64,000 nt of DNA from Streptomyces sp. A0642. GTDB taxonomy: Bacteria > Actinomycetota > Actinomycetes > Streptomycetales > Streptomycetaceae. Positions 33,756 to 42,923 of this stretch are shown here, one piece after another. Each line of letters opens with the position of its first letter. Positions within the stretch are counted from its first letter, which is position 1. The DNA lies in contig NZ_SSBL01000001.1 of the NCBI RefSeq assembly GCF_004795105.1, positions 558,001-622,000 on the forward strand, written 5' to 3'. Under the pieces are notes generated by a model. That model was not told the DNA's origin, did not search any database, and saw nothing but the letters and a program-made list of their open reading frames with translations. The translations under genes were made by a program, and so were the position numbers.

Positions 33756-34723
33756 ACGAGGTCCACCTTTTCGTCGGGCACGAGCCGGCGCTGGATCCAG
33801 GTGATCAGCAGAATGATCAGCAGCAGCACCACAGCGGCCGCCGACGCCAGACCGGTCTTGTTGAACTGGAACGCGAGCTTCACCGTCTGGATGACGAACG
33901 TCGAGGTGCCGGTCGCACCGCTGGTCATGATCCAGGGGATCTCGAAGACGGCGAGCGACCCGGAGATCGCCAGGATGATGCTCAGGCTCAGGACGGGCCT
34001 GATGCTCGGGGCGATGATGTGCCGGAACTGCTGCCACCGTGTCGCCCCGTCCAGCTGGGCCGCCTCGTAGAGCTCGCCGGGGATCGACTGGATGGCGCCG
34101 AGGAACAGGACGAAGTTCAGTCCCGTGAAGCGCCAGACCGAGACGCCGGCGAGCGAGGTGTTGGCCGATGCCGGGTCGCCCAGCCAGGCGTGGTCGGTCC
34201 CCGACCCGAACCAGGACAGCACCGAGTCCAGCGTGCCGCCGTCCTGGAAGAAGTACAGGAAGACGAATCCGATGGCCACGCCGTTGATGAGGTAGGGGAA
34301 GAAGAGCAGGCCCTTGAACAGGTTGCGGAACCGCAGATCGAAGCTGAGCACCGTGGCGAAGTACAGCGCGATGACGATCTGCACCCCGGAAGCGGCCAGG
34401 TAGTAGAAGCTCACGAAGAACACCCGGAAGAGCTCGGGCCGGGTGAAGATCTGGACGTAGTTGTCCACTCCGGTGAAGTTCCGGTCCGGGCTGATCCCGT
34501 CCCAGTCCGTGAAGCTGTAATAGATCATGTTCCCCACGGGTACGTAGGTGAACGTGATCAGCAGGACCAGGGGTGCCGCCAGGAACAGCCATGGGGTCGC
34601 GCGGCGGAGCAGTTGGCCCCATGTCCTGCGCCCTCGGGGGCTGTAACCGCTCTGCGTGGTCTTGCGACGTGAGGGCGCTGCACGGTGCGTCTTCACGCTC
34701 GCCACCTCGGTCGTCTGGGTCAT
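33752..34723 (-). CDS. Carbohydrate ABC transporter permease (MalF-type)
   Basis: A 323-residue inner-membrane permease. A basic N-terminus is followed by helices beginning with WLFLAAPLVLLITFTYVPVG, and the EAA loop is E-A-A-Q-L-D-G-A-T-R-W-Q-Q-F-R near 225. The ATG at 34723 with GAAAGG 6 nt upstream fits better than the open frame to 34810. It pairs with the MalG-type permease by a 4-nt overlap and with the binding-protein gene upstream (91-nt gap). The beta-mannosidase context suggests manno-oligosaccharides as substrate. Confidence 0.93.
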   Translation of the reverse strand: MTQTTEVASVKTHRAAPSRRKTTQSGYSPRGRRTWGQLLRRATPWLFLAAPLVLLITFTYVPVGNMIYYSFTDWDGISPDRNFTGVDNYVQIFTRPELFRVFFVSFYYLAASGVQIVIALYFATVLSFDLRFRNLFKGLLFFPYLINGVAIGFVFLYFFQDGGTLDSVLSWFGSGTDHAWLGDPASANTSLAGVSVWRFTGLNFVLFLGAIQSIPGELYEAAQLDGATRWQQFRHIIAPSIRPVLSLSIILAISGSLAVFEIPWIMTSGATGTSTFVIQTVKLAFQFNKTGLASAAAVVLLLIILLITWIQRRLVPDEKVDLV

Positions 34724-34814
34724 GTCGGGCCTTTCGTCGTCCGCGTCGTCATCCCGTGTGCGCGGGAGGGCGGGGCCCCGGCCGGTGTCGTACGGCCGGG
34801 GCCCCCTCACCGGG

Positions 34815-36134
34815 TCAGGAGCCGGCGGTCTTCGCTGCCTCGTCCCACTTCTTGTTGAGCTCGGTGAAGTAGTCCTCGAGGCTGCCCTTCTGGGCTCCGC
34901 GGGCGATGTCGATCAGCTTCTGGCGGTAGTCGGGCTTGTTGAGCCCGATCTCTGCGGCGTTGTCGATGTCGTTCACCGCGCCGGTCTTGCTCTCCGAACG
35001 CTCCACGAAGGTGACATCGTTGTCAACGAATTCCTTCAGGGTGGCGGGCATCGGAGCCGCCTTCAGGGTGGGGACGGCTCCCTCCTTGGCGGAGTAGCCG
35101 GACTTCTCGGTGAACCAGTCGATCCAGGCCCGGGCCGCTTCCTTGTGGTCGGAGTGCGCGTTGATGGCCTGCTGGTAGTCGGAGACCAGGGTGGCGCACT
35201 GTCCGTTCTCCCGCTGCACGGGGACGGGCATGAAGGCGATGTCGTCGGGGTTCTTCCCCGCCTTCTTGGCGGCGTCCTTCATCTGGGTGATCGACCACGA
35301 GCCGAGCATCATGGTGCCGATCTCGCCCTTGGCGAGCTTGCTCTTCGAGGCTTCCCAGTTGGTGGTGCTGGGGTCCTTCTCGGAGAGTCCGTCCTTGACG
35401 ATGTCGTACAGAAGGGAGTCGATCACCTGGAGCTCGCCGCCCGACTTCCACGGCGAGACCGGGCCGGCGAGCTTGTTGGTGGCCTCCTCGCTGCAGGTGA
35501 CCGAGCCGACGTTGCTCGTCCACTGGACCAGCGGCCAGCCGTCCTTGAAGTTGGTGTAGTAGGGGGTGGCGCCGGTCTTCGACTTGATCGCCTTGAGGCC
35601 CGCGAGGAACTCCTCCGGCGAGTTCGGCCAGGCGGTGATGCCGGCCTTCTTCCAGAGGGCCTTGTTGTAGACGAAGCCGTTGGCGGTGCCGAACTGGGCG
35701 ATGCCGTACGCCTTGCTGCCGACCGTCGTCTTGTCGGTGAAGCGGTACTTGTCCGCCATCTCGATCGACGCACCCAGCGGGGCGAAGAACTTGGGGTAGT
35801 CGTTCTTGGAGACCGCGGCCGGGATCATGAGGACGTCGCCGTAGTCCTCCGTGTTCATCCGGATCTTGACTTCGCCCTCGTAGTCGGTCAGGCCCTCGAA
35901 CTTCACCTTGACCTTGGGGTAGATCTTGTTGAACTCCGCCGCGTAGGCGGCCATGGCCCCGTTCTGGACCAGGTCCGTCCGCTGGGTCAGGACCGTGATG
36001 GTGCCGGTTGCCTTGCTCGGGTCGGTGGGGGCCGCGGCCGTTTCGGTCGACGGCGCCCCTCCGCCGCTGCAGCCGGTGACGGTCAGTGTCGCGAGGGCCA
36101 GAAATGCACCTGCGAGCGTCTTGGTCTTCCCCAT
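34815..36134 (-). CDS. Extracellular sugar-binding lipoprotein of an ABC transporter
   Basis: A 439-residue family-1 solute-binding protein. It has a lipoprotein signal peptide with lipobox V-T-G-C near residue 22, then Ser/Gly/Thr-rich linker and the two-lobed binding fold (TGTITVLTQRTDL, G-I-A-Q-F-G-T-A-N-G-F-V-Y-N-K-A-L-W-K-K-A-G). It would sit on the outer face of the membrane and hand sugars to the two permeases. AAGGAG lies 8 nt before the ATG at 36134. It is divergent from the beta-mannosidase gene across a 267-nt control region with LacI-like palindromes. Confidence 0.94.
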   Translation of the reverse strand: MGKTKTLAGAFLALATLTVTGCSGGGAPSTETAAAPTDPSKATGTITVLTQRTDLVQNGAMAAYAAEFNKIYPKVKVKFEGLTDYEGEVKIRMNTEDYGDVLMIPAAVSKNDYPKFFAPLGASIEMADKYRFTDKTTVGSKAYGIAQFGTANGFVYNKALWKKAGITAWPNSPEEFLAGLKAIKSKTGATPYYTNFKDGWPLVQWTSNVGSVTCSEEATNKLAGPVSPWKSGGELQVIDSLLYDIVKDGLSEKDPSTTNWEASKSKLAKGEIGTMMLGSWSITQMKDAAKKAGKNPDDIAFMPVPVQRENGQCATLVSDYQQAINAHSDHKEAARAWIDWFTEKSGYSAKEGAVPTLKAAPMPATLKEFVDNDVTFVERSESKTGAVNDIDNAAEIGLNKPDYRQKLIDIARGAQKGSLEDYFTELNKKWDEAAKTAGS

Positions 36135-36201
36135 GTGCCCAACTCCTTCAGATGGCGGCTCAGGTCTGCGGTGGGATGTTGGCACTATGACAGGACGTGT
36201 G

Positions 36202-36213
36202 TGAACCGGTAAA
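36202..36213. promoter_or_regulatory. LacI-like operator TGAACCGGTAAA upstream of the binding-protein gene
   Basis: The ACCGGT core is symmetric. The site lies 68 nt before the binding-protein start on the minus strand, next to a candidate minus-strand promoter (TTTACC, 18 nt, CATAGT). The core overlaps the TTTACC -35 hexamer, so binding would block it. Confidence 0.45.
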
Positions 36214-36309
36214 GCTCTGATTTCTATGACGATGCCTAATCGTTACCAGGTGACGTATTGGTGCAGGTTGAGGGCTCGTGGCATGTTCGCTGCGTTACGG
36301 CTCCGTGAC

Positions 36310-36321
36310 TAGACCGGTTTA
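36310..36321. promoter_or_regulatory. LacI-like operator TAGACCGGTTTA upstream of the beta-mannosidase promoter
   Basis: Second ACCGGT-core site of the divergent region, 15 nt upstream of the -35 box at 36336. Its half-site GGTTTA is the complement of TAAACC in the ROK promoter region (29817-29822). Confidence 0.45.
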
Positions 36322-36335
36322 TAGACAGTGATCGA

Positions 36336-36368
36336 TTGACGGGCTAAGTTGTGCGGCGTCATACAACT
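36336..36368 (+). promoter_or_regulatory. Promoter of the beta-mannosidase gene with overlapping inverted repeat
   Basis: TTGACG (36336-36341) is followed after 18 nt by CATACA (36360-36365). The inverted repeat AGTTGT (36347-36352)/ACAACT (36363-36368) covers the spacer and -10, a position suited to repression. Confidence 0.5.
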
Positions 36369-36401
36369 GCCAGCGCGCGTACCGGGCGATTGGAGCCGCA
36401 C

Positions 36402-38801
36402 ATGAAGGACGTCACCCCCCTCACCGAAGGCTGGAGCCTGCGTCACGGGCAGGACCGGCTGCCGGCCCAGGTCCCCGGCTGCGTCCACACCGATCTGGTC
36501 GCCGCCGGAGTCATCCCGGATCCGTTCCTCGAACTCAACGAGACCGAGGTCGCCTGGGTCGGCCGGCGCGCGTGGACCTATCTCACCGACGTCTCCCACG
36601 ACAGCGGGCACGAGCGCACCGACCTCGTCTTCGAGGGCCTGGACACCGCCGCCCGGATCACCTTCGCCGGCCGGGAGATCGGGACGACCCGGAACATGCA
36701 CCGCACCTATCGGTTCGACGTCACGGGGCTGACCGGCCCGCTGGAGGTGCATTTCTCCTCCGCCTACGACGAGGCCGAGGCGGTGCGCGCGGTCACAGGT
36801 GACCGGCCCAATGTGTATCCCGAGCCCTTCCAGTACATCCGCAAGATGGCCAGCAGCTTCGGCTGGGACTGGGGGCCGACCCTCGTCACCGCCGGAATCT
36901 GGCGGCCCGCACGGCTCGAACACTGGTCCACGGCGCGCCTCGCGTCCGTCCGCCCGCTGGTCACCGTCGACGAGGGCACGGGGAACGTCGAGGTCAGACT
37001 GCAGGTGGAGCGCACGGCCGGGGGAGCGGACGCCGCCCTGCTGGCGCGGGCGACGGTGGCCGGCCAAGCGGCGGAGACCCGCTTCGAGGGCGACGAGGCC
37101 GTGCTGCGCCTGACGGTCGACCGGCCCGAGCTCTGGTGGCCGCGCGGCTACGGTGACCAGCCCCTCTACGACCTCGACGTCACCCTCCTCGAGGAGGAGG
37201 GCGAGCTGGACACCTGGCACCGGCGCATCGGGTTCCGCACCGTCGAACTGGACCGCGGCGCCGACGCGCAGGGCTCCGGATTCACCCTCGTCGTCAATGG
37301 CGAGCGCGTGTTCGCCCGCGGCGTCAACTGGATCCCCGACGACGTGTTCCCCTCGCGCGTCACCCCGGAGCGCTACCGCACCCGGCTCGGCCAGGCGGTG
37401 GACGCCAACGTCGATCTCGTACGCATCTGGGGCGGCGGCATCTACGAGGACGAAGCGTTCTACGACGCCTGCGACGAGCTCGGGCTGATGGTCTGGCAGG
37501 ACTTCCTCTTCGCCTGCGCGGCCTACCCGGAGGAGCAGCCCTTGCGGGGAGAGGTGGAAGCCGAGGCCAGGGACAACGTTGTCCGGCTCATGCCGCACGC
37601 CAGCCTGGTCCTCTGGAACGGCAACAACGAGAACCTCTGGGGATTCCGCGACTGGGACTGGGAGCCCGGCCTCGCCGGCGACTCCTGGGGCGAGGGCTAC
37701 TACCTCGGCCTGCTGCCCCGCGTGGTCGCCGAACTCGACCCCACGCGTCACTACGCGGCGGGCAGCCCGTGGTCCGGATCATGGGACCACCACCCCAACG
37801 ACCCCGACCACGGCACCTACCACTCCTGGGAGGTGTGGAACCGCCAGGACTACGCCGAGTACCGAGCGAACGTCCCCCGGTTCGTCGCCGAGTTCGGCTG
37901 GCAGGCCCCTCCCGCGATGGCCACACTCCGACGCGCCCTCCCGGGCGAGGACCTGGCCCCCGACTCCCCGGGCATGCTGCACCACCAGAAGGCCGAGGAC
38001 GGCAACGGAAAGCTGAACCGCGGAGTCGCGCGCCACTTCACCCTGCCCGAAGGCGACTTCGACCGCTGGCACTACCTGACGCAGGTCGTCCAGGCCCGTG
38101 CCGTCGCCGCCGGCATCGAGCACTGGCGCTCCCACTGGCCGGTGTGCGCCGGCACCGTCGTCTGGCAGCTCAACGACTGCTGGCCGGTCACCTCCTGGGC
38201 CGCCGTCGACGGGGACGGCCGGCTCAAGCCGCTCCACCACGAGCTGCGCCGGGTCTACGCGGACCGGCTGCTGACCCTGCAACCCGGCGACGAGGGACCG
38301 GTTCTCGCCGTCGTCAACCAGTCCGCGACCCCCTGGCGGACCGAGGTGACGCTGCGCCGCGTCGAGGCCGGCGGGGCGACGGCCGGCCGGAGCACGCACG
38401 AGGTGACCGTCGCCGCGCGCTCCGTCACGCGGATCCCCGTCCCGTCCGGGCTGGCGCCGGCCGGACTCACCACGAAGGAGTTCCTCGTCGCCGACGCCGA
38501 CGGCCTGCGGGCCACGTACTTCCCCGTCCCGGACAAGGAGTTCGCCTATGTACGCCCGGCGTTCGACGTCGCGGTGGAACCGGTCGCGGGCAACGGCGGT
38601 AAGGTCGACGTCGTGGTCAACGCGCACACCCTCGTCAGGGACCTTCTGCTCCAGGCCGACCGGCTCGGTCCCCAGGCCACGGCCGACCGCGGCCTCACCA
38701 CACTGCTGGCCGGCGAGCAGGTCCGGATCCGGGTCGAAGGGTGCGGCCAGGTCACCGCGGACGACGTACGGGCCGCCCTGTTCTGCGCGGATACCGAGTG
38801 A
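36402..38801 (+). CDS. GH2 beta-mannosidase
   Basis: A 799-residue glycoside hydrolase family 2 enzyme: jelly-roll sugar-binding domain (about 1-165), immunoglobulin-like domain (about 180-280), catalytic barrel (about 285-600) and C-terminal beta domains. The acid/base Glu lies in W-N-G-N-N-E-N near 408 and the nucleophile Glu in VAEFGWQAPP near 496. These motifs, with N-W-I-P-D-D, distinguish beta-mannosidases from beta-galactosidases in GH2. There is no signal peptide, so it cleaves imported manno-oligosaccharides in the cytosol, releasing mannose for the ROK kinase and ManA. Its stop overlaps the lacI-type gene in a GTGA. Confidence 0.94.
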   Translation: MKDVTPLTEGWSLRHGQDRLPAQVPGCVHTDLVAAGVIPDPFLELNETEVAWVGRRAWTYLTDVSHDSGHERTDLVFEGLDTAARITFAGREIGTTRNMHRTYRFDVTGLTGPLEVHFSSAYDEAEAVRAVTGDRPNVYPEPFQYIRKMASSFGWDWGPTLVTAGIWRPARLEHWSTARLASVRPLVTVDEGTGNVEVRLQVERTAGGADAALLARATVAGQAAETRFEGDEAVLRLTVDRPELWWPRGYGDQPLYDLDVTLLEEEGELDTWHRRIGFRTVELDRGADAQGSGFTLVVNGERVFARGVNWIPDDVFPSRVTPERYRTRLGQAVDANVDLVRIWGGGIYEDEAFYDACDELGLMVWQDFLFACAAYPEEQPLRGEVEAEARDNVVRLMPHASLVLWNGNNENLWGFRDWDWEPGLAGDSWGEGYYLGLLPRVVAELDPTRHYAAGSPWSGSWDHHPNDPDHGTYHSWEVWNRQDYAEYRANVPRFVAEFGWQAPPAMATLRRALPGEDLAPDSPGMLHHQKAEDGNGKLNRGVARHFTLPEGDFDRWHYLTQVVQARAVAAGIEHWRSHWPVCAGTVVWQLNDCWPVTSWAAVDGDGRLKPLHHELRRVYADRLLTLQPGDEGPVLAVVNQSATPWRTEVTLRRVEAGGATAGRSTHEVTVAARSVTRIPVPSGLAPAGLTTKEFLVADADGLRATYFPVPDKEFAYVRPAFDVAVEPVAGNGGKVDVVVNAHTLVRDLLLQADRLGPQATADRGLTTLLAGEQVRIRVEGCGQVTADDVRAALFCADTE

Positions 38802-39826
38802 ACAGTCCGGCACGCATCACCATCAAGGACGTCGCGGCCCGGGCGGGCGTGTCCAAGGGAGCCGTCTCCCTCGCGTTCAATCACAAGCGGGGCGTCTCCG
38901 ACACCACGCGTGAACGCATCTTCGAAGCCGCCCGGGACCTGGGCTGGGCGCCCAACCAGACGGCGCGCAGCCTCTCCAGCCAGCGCGTCGACATCATCGG
39001 CCTCGCCCTGTGCCGCCCGGCCCGCCTGCTGGGCCTGGAACCGTTCTACATGGACTTCATCTCCGGCATCGAAAGCGTGCTGGCCGAACGGTCCTGCTCG
39101 CTGCTCCTGCGTCTGGTGCGCGATGTCGACGAAGAGATCGACCTCTACAAGACGTGGTGGCGGAGCCAGACGATCGCCGGCGCGGTCCTGGTCGACTTCC
39201 AGGAGAACGACCCGCGGGTCCCGGCGCTGCAGGCCGTCGGACTGCCGGCGGTGGCCGTCGGGCATCCGTCGCTCACGGGTTCCTTCCCCGCGGTGTGGAC
39301 GGACGACGCCACGGCGACGGCCGAGGCCGTCCGCTATCTGGCCGCCCTCGGGCACCGGCGGCTGGCGCGGGTCGGCGGTCCGGCCGGATTCGGTCACAGC
39401 GCGATCAGGACCGCGGCCTTCGCGGCGACCGTGCGCGAACTCGGGCTGGAGGAGGGGCGCCAGATAGCGACCGGCTTCGACGAGAGGGAAGGCGCGCGGG
39501 CCACCCGTTCCCTGCTCCTGTCGGCGGAACGGCCCACCGCCATCATCTACGACAACGACATCATGGCGGTCGCGGGCGCCGGAGTCGCCGCGGAGATGGG
39601 TTTCGTCGTACCGGACGACCTCTCCCTGCTCGCCTGGGACGACTCGCAGCTGTGCCGGATCACCCATCCCACGCTGTCGGCCATGAGCCACGACGTCCAC
39701 CACTTCGGCGCGGAGGTCGCCCGGGCCCTGTTCTCGCTGATCGAGGGCACGCACACCGGGGCCCTCCAGGTCCCGACCCCGTCGCTCACGCCGAGAGGCT
39801 CCACCGCACCCGCGCCGCAGCAGTAG
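38798..39826 (+). CDS. LacI-family repressor of the mannoside locus
   Basis: A 342-residue regulator: HTH at residues 7-30 (ITIKDVAARAGVSKGAVSLA), hinge helix (N-Q-T-A-R-S-L-S-S-Q-R) and a periplasmic-binding-like sensor domain. The GTG at 38798 overlaps the beta-mannosidase stop in a GTGA, so repressor and enzyme are made together, which gives negative feedback. Likely targets are the divergent transporter/mannosidase region and perhaps the ROK-manA promoter, which carry central-CG palindromes. A terminator follows 17 nt after the stop. Confidence 0.94.
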   Translation: MNSPARITIKDVAARAGVSKGAVSLAFNHKRGVSDTTRERIFEAARDLGWAPNQTARSLSSQRVDIIGLALCRPARLLGLEPFYMDFISGIESVLAERSCSLLLRLVRDVDEEIDLYKTWWRSQTIAGAVLVDFQENDPRVPALQAVGLPAVAVGHPSLTGSFPAVWTDDATATAEAVRYLAALGHRRLARVGGPAGFGHSAIRTAAFAATVRELGLEEGRQIATGFDEREGARATRSLLLSAERPTAIIYDNDIMAVAGAGVAAEMGFVVPDDLSLLAWDDSQLCRITHPTLSAMSHDVHHFGAEVARALFSLIEGTHTGALQVPTPSLTPRGSTAPAPQQ

Positions 39827-39843
39827 CCCGTTCGCCGGCCGGC

Positions 39844-39878
39844 CGAGGCCGTGCTCCCGCCCAGGGGGCACGGCCTCG
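39844..39878 (+). terminator. Hairpin terminator after the lacI-type gene
   Basis: 11-bp perfect stem CGAGGCCGTGC/GCACGGCCTCG (39844-39854 with 39868-39878). The 13-nt loop can pair further. The rest of the gap to 40126 holds no ORF with a supported start. Confidence 0.75.
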
Positions 39879-40126
39879 CTCGTTGCGGACAAGGCGAGGG
39901 TGAACCGCGCGTGCGGCCGGGTTGCGGGAAGCGGCCGCCGCCCTTCTCTCCGCCCACCCGGCCGGCCGGGAGCCGGGACCCGCGGGTCTGCCGGGGTGCG
40001 GGCGGGGCGGTTGGACTTTCCCGCACGACTTGTTGGAGGTTCACCGCGAAGCCCCGCGAAGTCCTTCCCCCCGCCACCCGGCCAGATTAGTTTCCCGGCT
40101 GTACGACCGGACTCGGGAGGCTCAAC

Positions 40127-42244
40127 TTGACCACGGACATTTCACGGCGACGGCTCTTCGCGCTCGGTGGCGGCGCGCTCGGCGTCGCGGCGGCGGGGTC
40201 GCTGCTGCCGCCTTCGCTGCAGGCCGCGATAGCCGCGCAGCCGGCCCATGCGGGGTCGGGAGGCCGTGACGGGCTCGGAGCCATCAAGCACGTGGTGATC
40301 CTGATGCAGGAGAACCGTTCCTTCGACCACTACTTCGGGATGCTCCGGGGCGTACGCGGCTTCAGCGACCGCAATGCCGTCGAGCTGCCCTCGGGCAAGC
40401 CGGTCTTCGAGCAGCCCGCACCGCTGGGCACCTCCGTGCTGCCGTTCCCGGTGCGCGGCGCCGCCGAGACGCAGAAGAAGGACCTCCAGTACATCGGTGC
40501 GCTCGACCACTCCTGGAACGGCGGCGCCAAGGCGTGGGCCGGAGGGTGGATGAACGGCTGGGTATCCGCGAAGACGGCCGCCACCATGGCGTACTACGAC
40601 CGCCGTGACATCCCGCTGCACTACGAGCTGGCCGACACCTTCACGGTCTGCGACGCCTACCACTCCTCCATCCACTCCTCGACCAGCCCCAACCGCAACC
40701 ACCTGTGGAGCGGGAAGACGGGTGACGAGCCGAACGGCAGGCGGGCCGTCGGCAACGACGCGTACGACGAGGGCACCCATCCGGGATACGACTGGGGCAC
40801 CTACGCGGAGCGGCTGGAGAAGGCCGGGCGCAGCTGGCGTACGTACACCGAGTGGGAGAACTTCACCGACAACCAGATCGAGTTCTTCGCCACCTTCAAG
40901 GCCATCGCCCGCAAGGCGCTGGCGAAGACCGGCGGGCACACGTACATGGAGTCGTTCTACTCCGCCGTGCGGGACGCGGACGCGGTCGAGCGGGAGCGGC
41001 TGTCCGGTCTGCTGGAGGAAGGCGTCGCCACCCTGGACAGGGCCGAACGCCGGCTCTTCGAGCGGGCGTTGCGCCGGGTGGAGACCGGAACGCTGGCCGA
41101 GGAGTTCGCCAAGGACGTGGCGGCGGGCACCCTGCCGGAGGTCTCCTACCTGGTGCCCTCCGCCGTCGACTCGGAGCACCCCAGCGTCTCCTCGCCGATC
41201 CACAGCGCGACGATCGTCTACAAGGTCCTGGACGCGCTGGGCAAGCACCCCGACGTGTGGCGGCACACCGCCGTCCTCATCAACTACGACGAGAACGACG
41301 GCTTCTTCGACCACGTGCCGCCGCCGGTCGCCCCGCCCGAGGTGACCGAGGAGCAGTGGGAGGGCAAGCCCACCGGTCTCGGCATGAGGGTGCCGATGCT
41401 CATCGTGTCGCCGTGGACCATCGGAGGCTACGTCTGCTCCGAGGTATTCGACCACACCTCCGTGATCCGCTTCCTGGAGCGCTGGACCGGCGTGGAGGAA
41501 CCGAACATCGGCGACTGGCGGCGCACCGTCACCGGCGACCTGACCTCGGCCTTCGACTTCTCGCGAGGGCGGCGCCGGCCCGAGGTGGAGCAGCCGGGGG
41601 CCATTCCGCCGTTCAGCGGCCGCTGGTCGCCGAGGCCGCCGCTCGTGCAGCACATGCCCGTACAGGAGCCGGGCGTGCGTCCGGCCCGTGCGCTGCCGTA
41701 CCAGCCGGACGCCCAGGCGAAGGTGGTGGACGGCGCGGTGCAGGTGGTTCTCAGCAACACGGGCCGCTCATCGGCGCACTTCGCGCTGTATCCGTACGCG
41801 GGCGAGTTCCCCGGACCGCAGCACCGGGACGTGAAGGGCACGGCCCAGTGGACGGTGCCCGTCACCGGCCCGGCGTACCGGTTCACGGTCACGGGGCCGA
41901 ACGGCTTCCGCCGCGAGTTCGCCGGGTCCGCGCAGGGCGGTGCGCCGGCCGAGGTGGCGACCCGGGTCGACGCCCGTGAGCGCGACCTGCATCTCACGCT
42001 GCGCAACACGGGGCGGACGACGCTCACCTTCACGGTGCGGCCGCGGGGATACGTCGACGAGGCGGACCTGCGCGACTGGGCCAGGACCGTCAAGGTCAAG
42101 CCGGGGCGCAGCCGCACGGTGGTGCACTCGGCGGCCGACGCGCACGGCTGGTACGACCTGGACATCACCGTCGACGGGGACGTCGCCTTCCGGCGCCGGC
42201 TGATGGGCCACATCGAGAACGGCCGGCCGAGCATCTCGGGCTGA
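40127..42244 (+). CDS. TAT-secreted phosphocholine-type phospholipase C
   Basis: A 705-residue phosphoesterase. The N-terminus SRRRLFALGGGALGVAAAGS is a twin-arginine signal with cleavage likely after A-H-A near 45. The catalytic domain has M-Q-E-N-R-S-F-D-H-Y-F-G near 60, S-I-H-S-S-T-S-P-N-R and D-E-N-D-G-F-F-D-H-V-P near 388, all typical of PlcC/PlcH-type enzymes. Two C-terminal DUF756 repeats (about 530-700) follow. It is folded in the cytosol and exported to cleave phosphocholine lipids. The start is TTG, supported by GGGAGG 6 nt upstream and by the TAT signal. Confidence 0.93.
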   Translation: MTTDISRRRLFALGGGALGVAAAGSLLPPSLQAAIAAQPAHAGSGGRDGLGAIKHVVILMQENRSFDHYFGMLRGVRGFSDRNAVELPSGKPVFEQPAPLGTSVLPFPVRGAAETQKKDLQYIGALDHSWNGGAKAWAGGWMNGWVSAKTAATMAYYDRRDIPLHYELADTFTVCDAYHSSIHSSTSPNRNHLWSGKTGDEPNGRRAVGNDAYDEGTHPGYDWGTYAERLEKAGRSWRTYTEWENFTDNQIEFFATFKAIARKALAKTGGHTYMESFYSAVRDADAVERERLSGLLEEGVATLDRAERRLFERALRRVETGTLAEEFAKDVAAGTLPEVSYLVPSAVDSEHPSVSSPIHSATIVYKVLDALGKHPDVWRHTAVLINYDENDGFFDHVPPPVAPPEVTEEQWEGKPTGLGMRVPMLIVSPWTIGGYVCSEVFDHTSVIRFLERWTGVEEPNIGDWRRTVTGDLTSAFDFSRGRRRPEVEQPGAIPPFSGRWSPRPPLVQHMPVQEPGVRPARALPYQPDAQAKVVDGAVQVVLSNTGRSSAHFALYPYAGEFPGPQHRDVKGTAQWTVPVTGPAYRFTVTGPNGFRREFAGSAQGGAPAEVATRVDARERDLHLTLRNTGRTTLTFTVRPRGYVDEADLRDWARTVKVKPGRSRTVVHSAADAHGWYDLDITVDGDVAFRRRLMGHIENGRPSISG

Positions 42245-42476
42245 ACGACCCGGGCGATGGCGCGGCCTCCCCGCACGGGGCAGCCCTCGAAGCGGCGAGC
42301 CCCGGGGACTGCCCTGCCTGCGTCGTGACCGTGCGGGGGCTCCGGCACCCGAGGTTCGCGGCACCCGGAACCGGGCCGATCCAGGGACTCTCAGCCCCGT
42401 CGGAGGGACTTCCGGCGTGCAGACCGGGAAGCCCTCGGCGGAGCCGAAGCAGAAAAGTCCCGGTCAGAGGTGCCGT

Positions 42477-42512
42477 GGCCGGGGGCGGCATGCTGTCACG
42501 CCGCCCCCGGCC
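42477..42512. terminator. Hairpin between convergent phospholipase and DUF6204 genes
   Basis: Perfect 13-bp stem (42477-42489 with 42500-42512); the loop contains the stop codon of the DUF6204 gene, so one arm lies in its last codons. It can serve both convergent transcripts. Confidence 0.65.
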
Positions 42513-42852
42513 CTCCTCGCCGCCCCTTGTAATTGATCTTCATGGTGTCCATGTCCGTCGCCGTCGACCGCAGCTCGCCGTGGCCGTAACCGGCCTTCCT
42601 CAGCGCCGTCTCCGCGCGCTCCTCGGCGAGCGCGGCCGCCATCTCCTCGCCGTCCGCGGCGTCCGACACGACCACGTAACGGAAGCTGAAGTGCTTGAGC
42701 ACACGGTCGTACGTCAGGGACCCCTCCTCGCTGAACTGCATCGCGCCCAGACCGTGTTGCTCCACCTCCGCGAGCAGCCGCCCGCGGGCCTCGTCCGTCA
42801 GCCCCTCCCAGGTGCCGCGCACGATCACTCGGTACGTGTGCTGCGTGCTCAT
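42496..42852 (-). CDS. DUF6204-family small protein
   Basis: A 118-residue protein with an alpha/beta pattern: start H-T-Y-R-V-I-V-R-G-T-W-E-G-L-T, the helix ARGRLLAEVEQHG, then L-T-Y-D-R-V-L-K-H-F-S-F-R-Y-V-V-V and a long helix ending in D-M-D-T-M-K-I-N-Y-K. I recognise this as the DUF6204 family, common in Streptomyces and of unknown function; the strand pattern resembles small ferredoxin-like binding folds. It is divergent from the arginase-like gene. Confidence 0.8.
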   Translation of the reverse strand: MSTQHTYRVIVRGTWEGLTDEARGRLLAEVEQHGLGAMQFSEEGSLTYDRVLKHFSFRYVVVSDAADGEEMAAALAEERAETALRKAGYGHGELRSTATDMDTMKINYKGRRGGPGAA

Positions 42853-42923
42853 CCCGACCCGCCGTTCCTGTCGCTTTCGTAAACCGTTCGACCGGCCACC
42901 CTACGGCGCGGAGGATGGAGCGT

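Noticed and set aside
37572..37583. GACAACGTTGTC within the beta-mannosidase coding region as a stand-alone regulatory feature
   Set aside because: It encodes an ordinary D-N-V-V stretch and may be chance; kept only as part of the operator finding.
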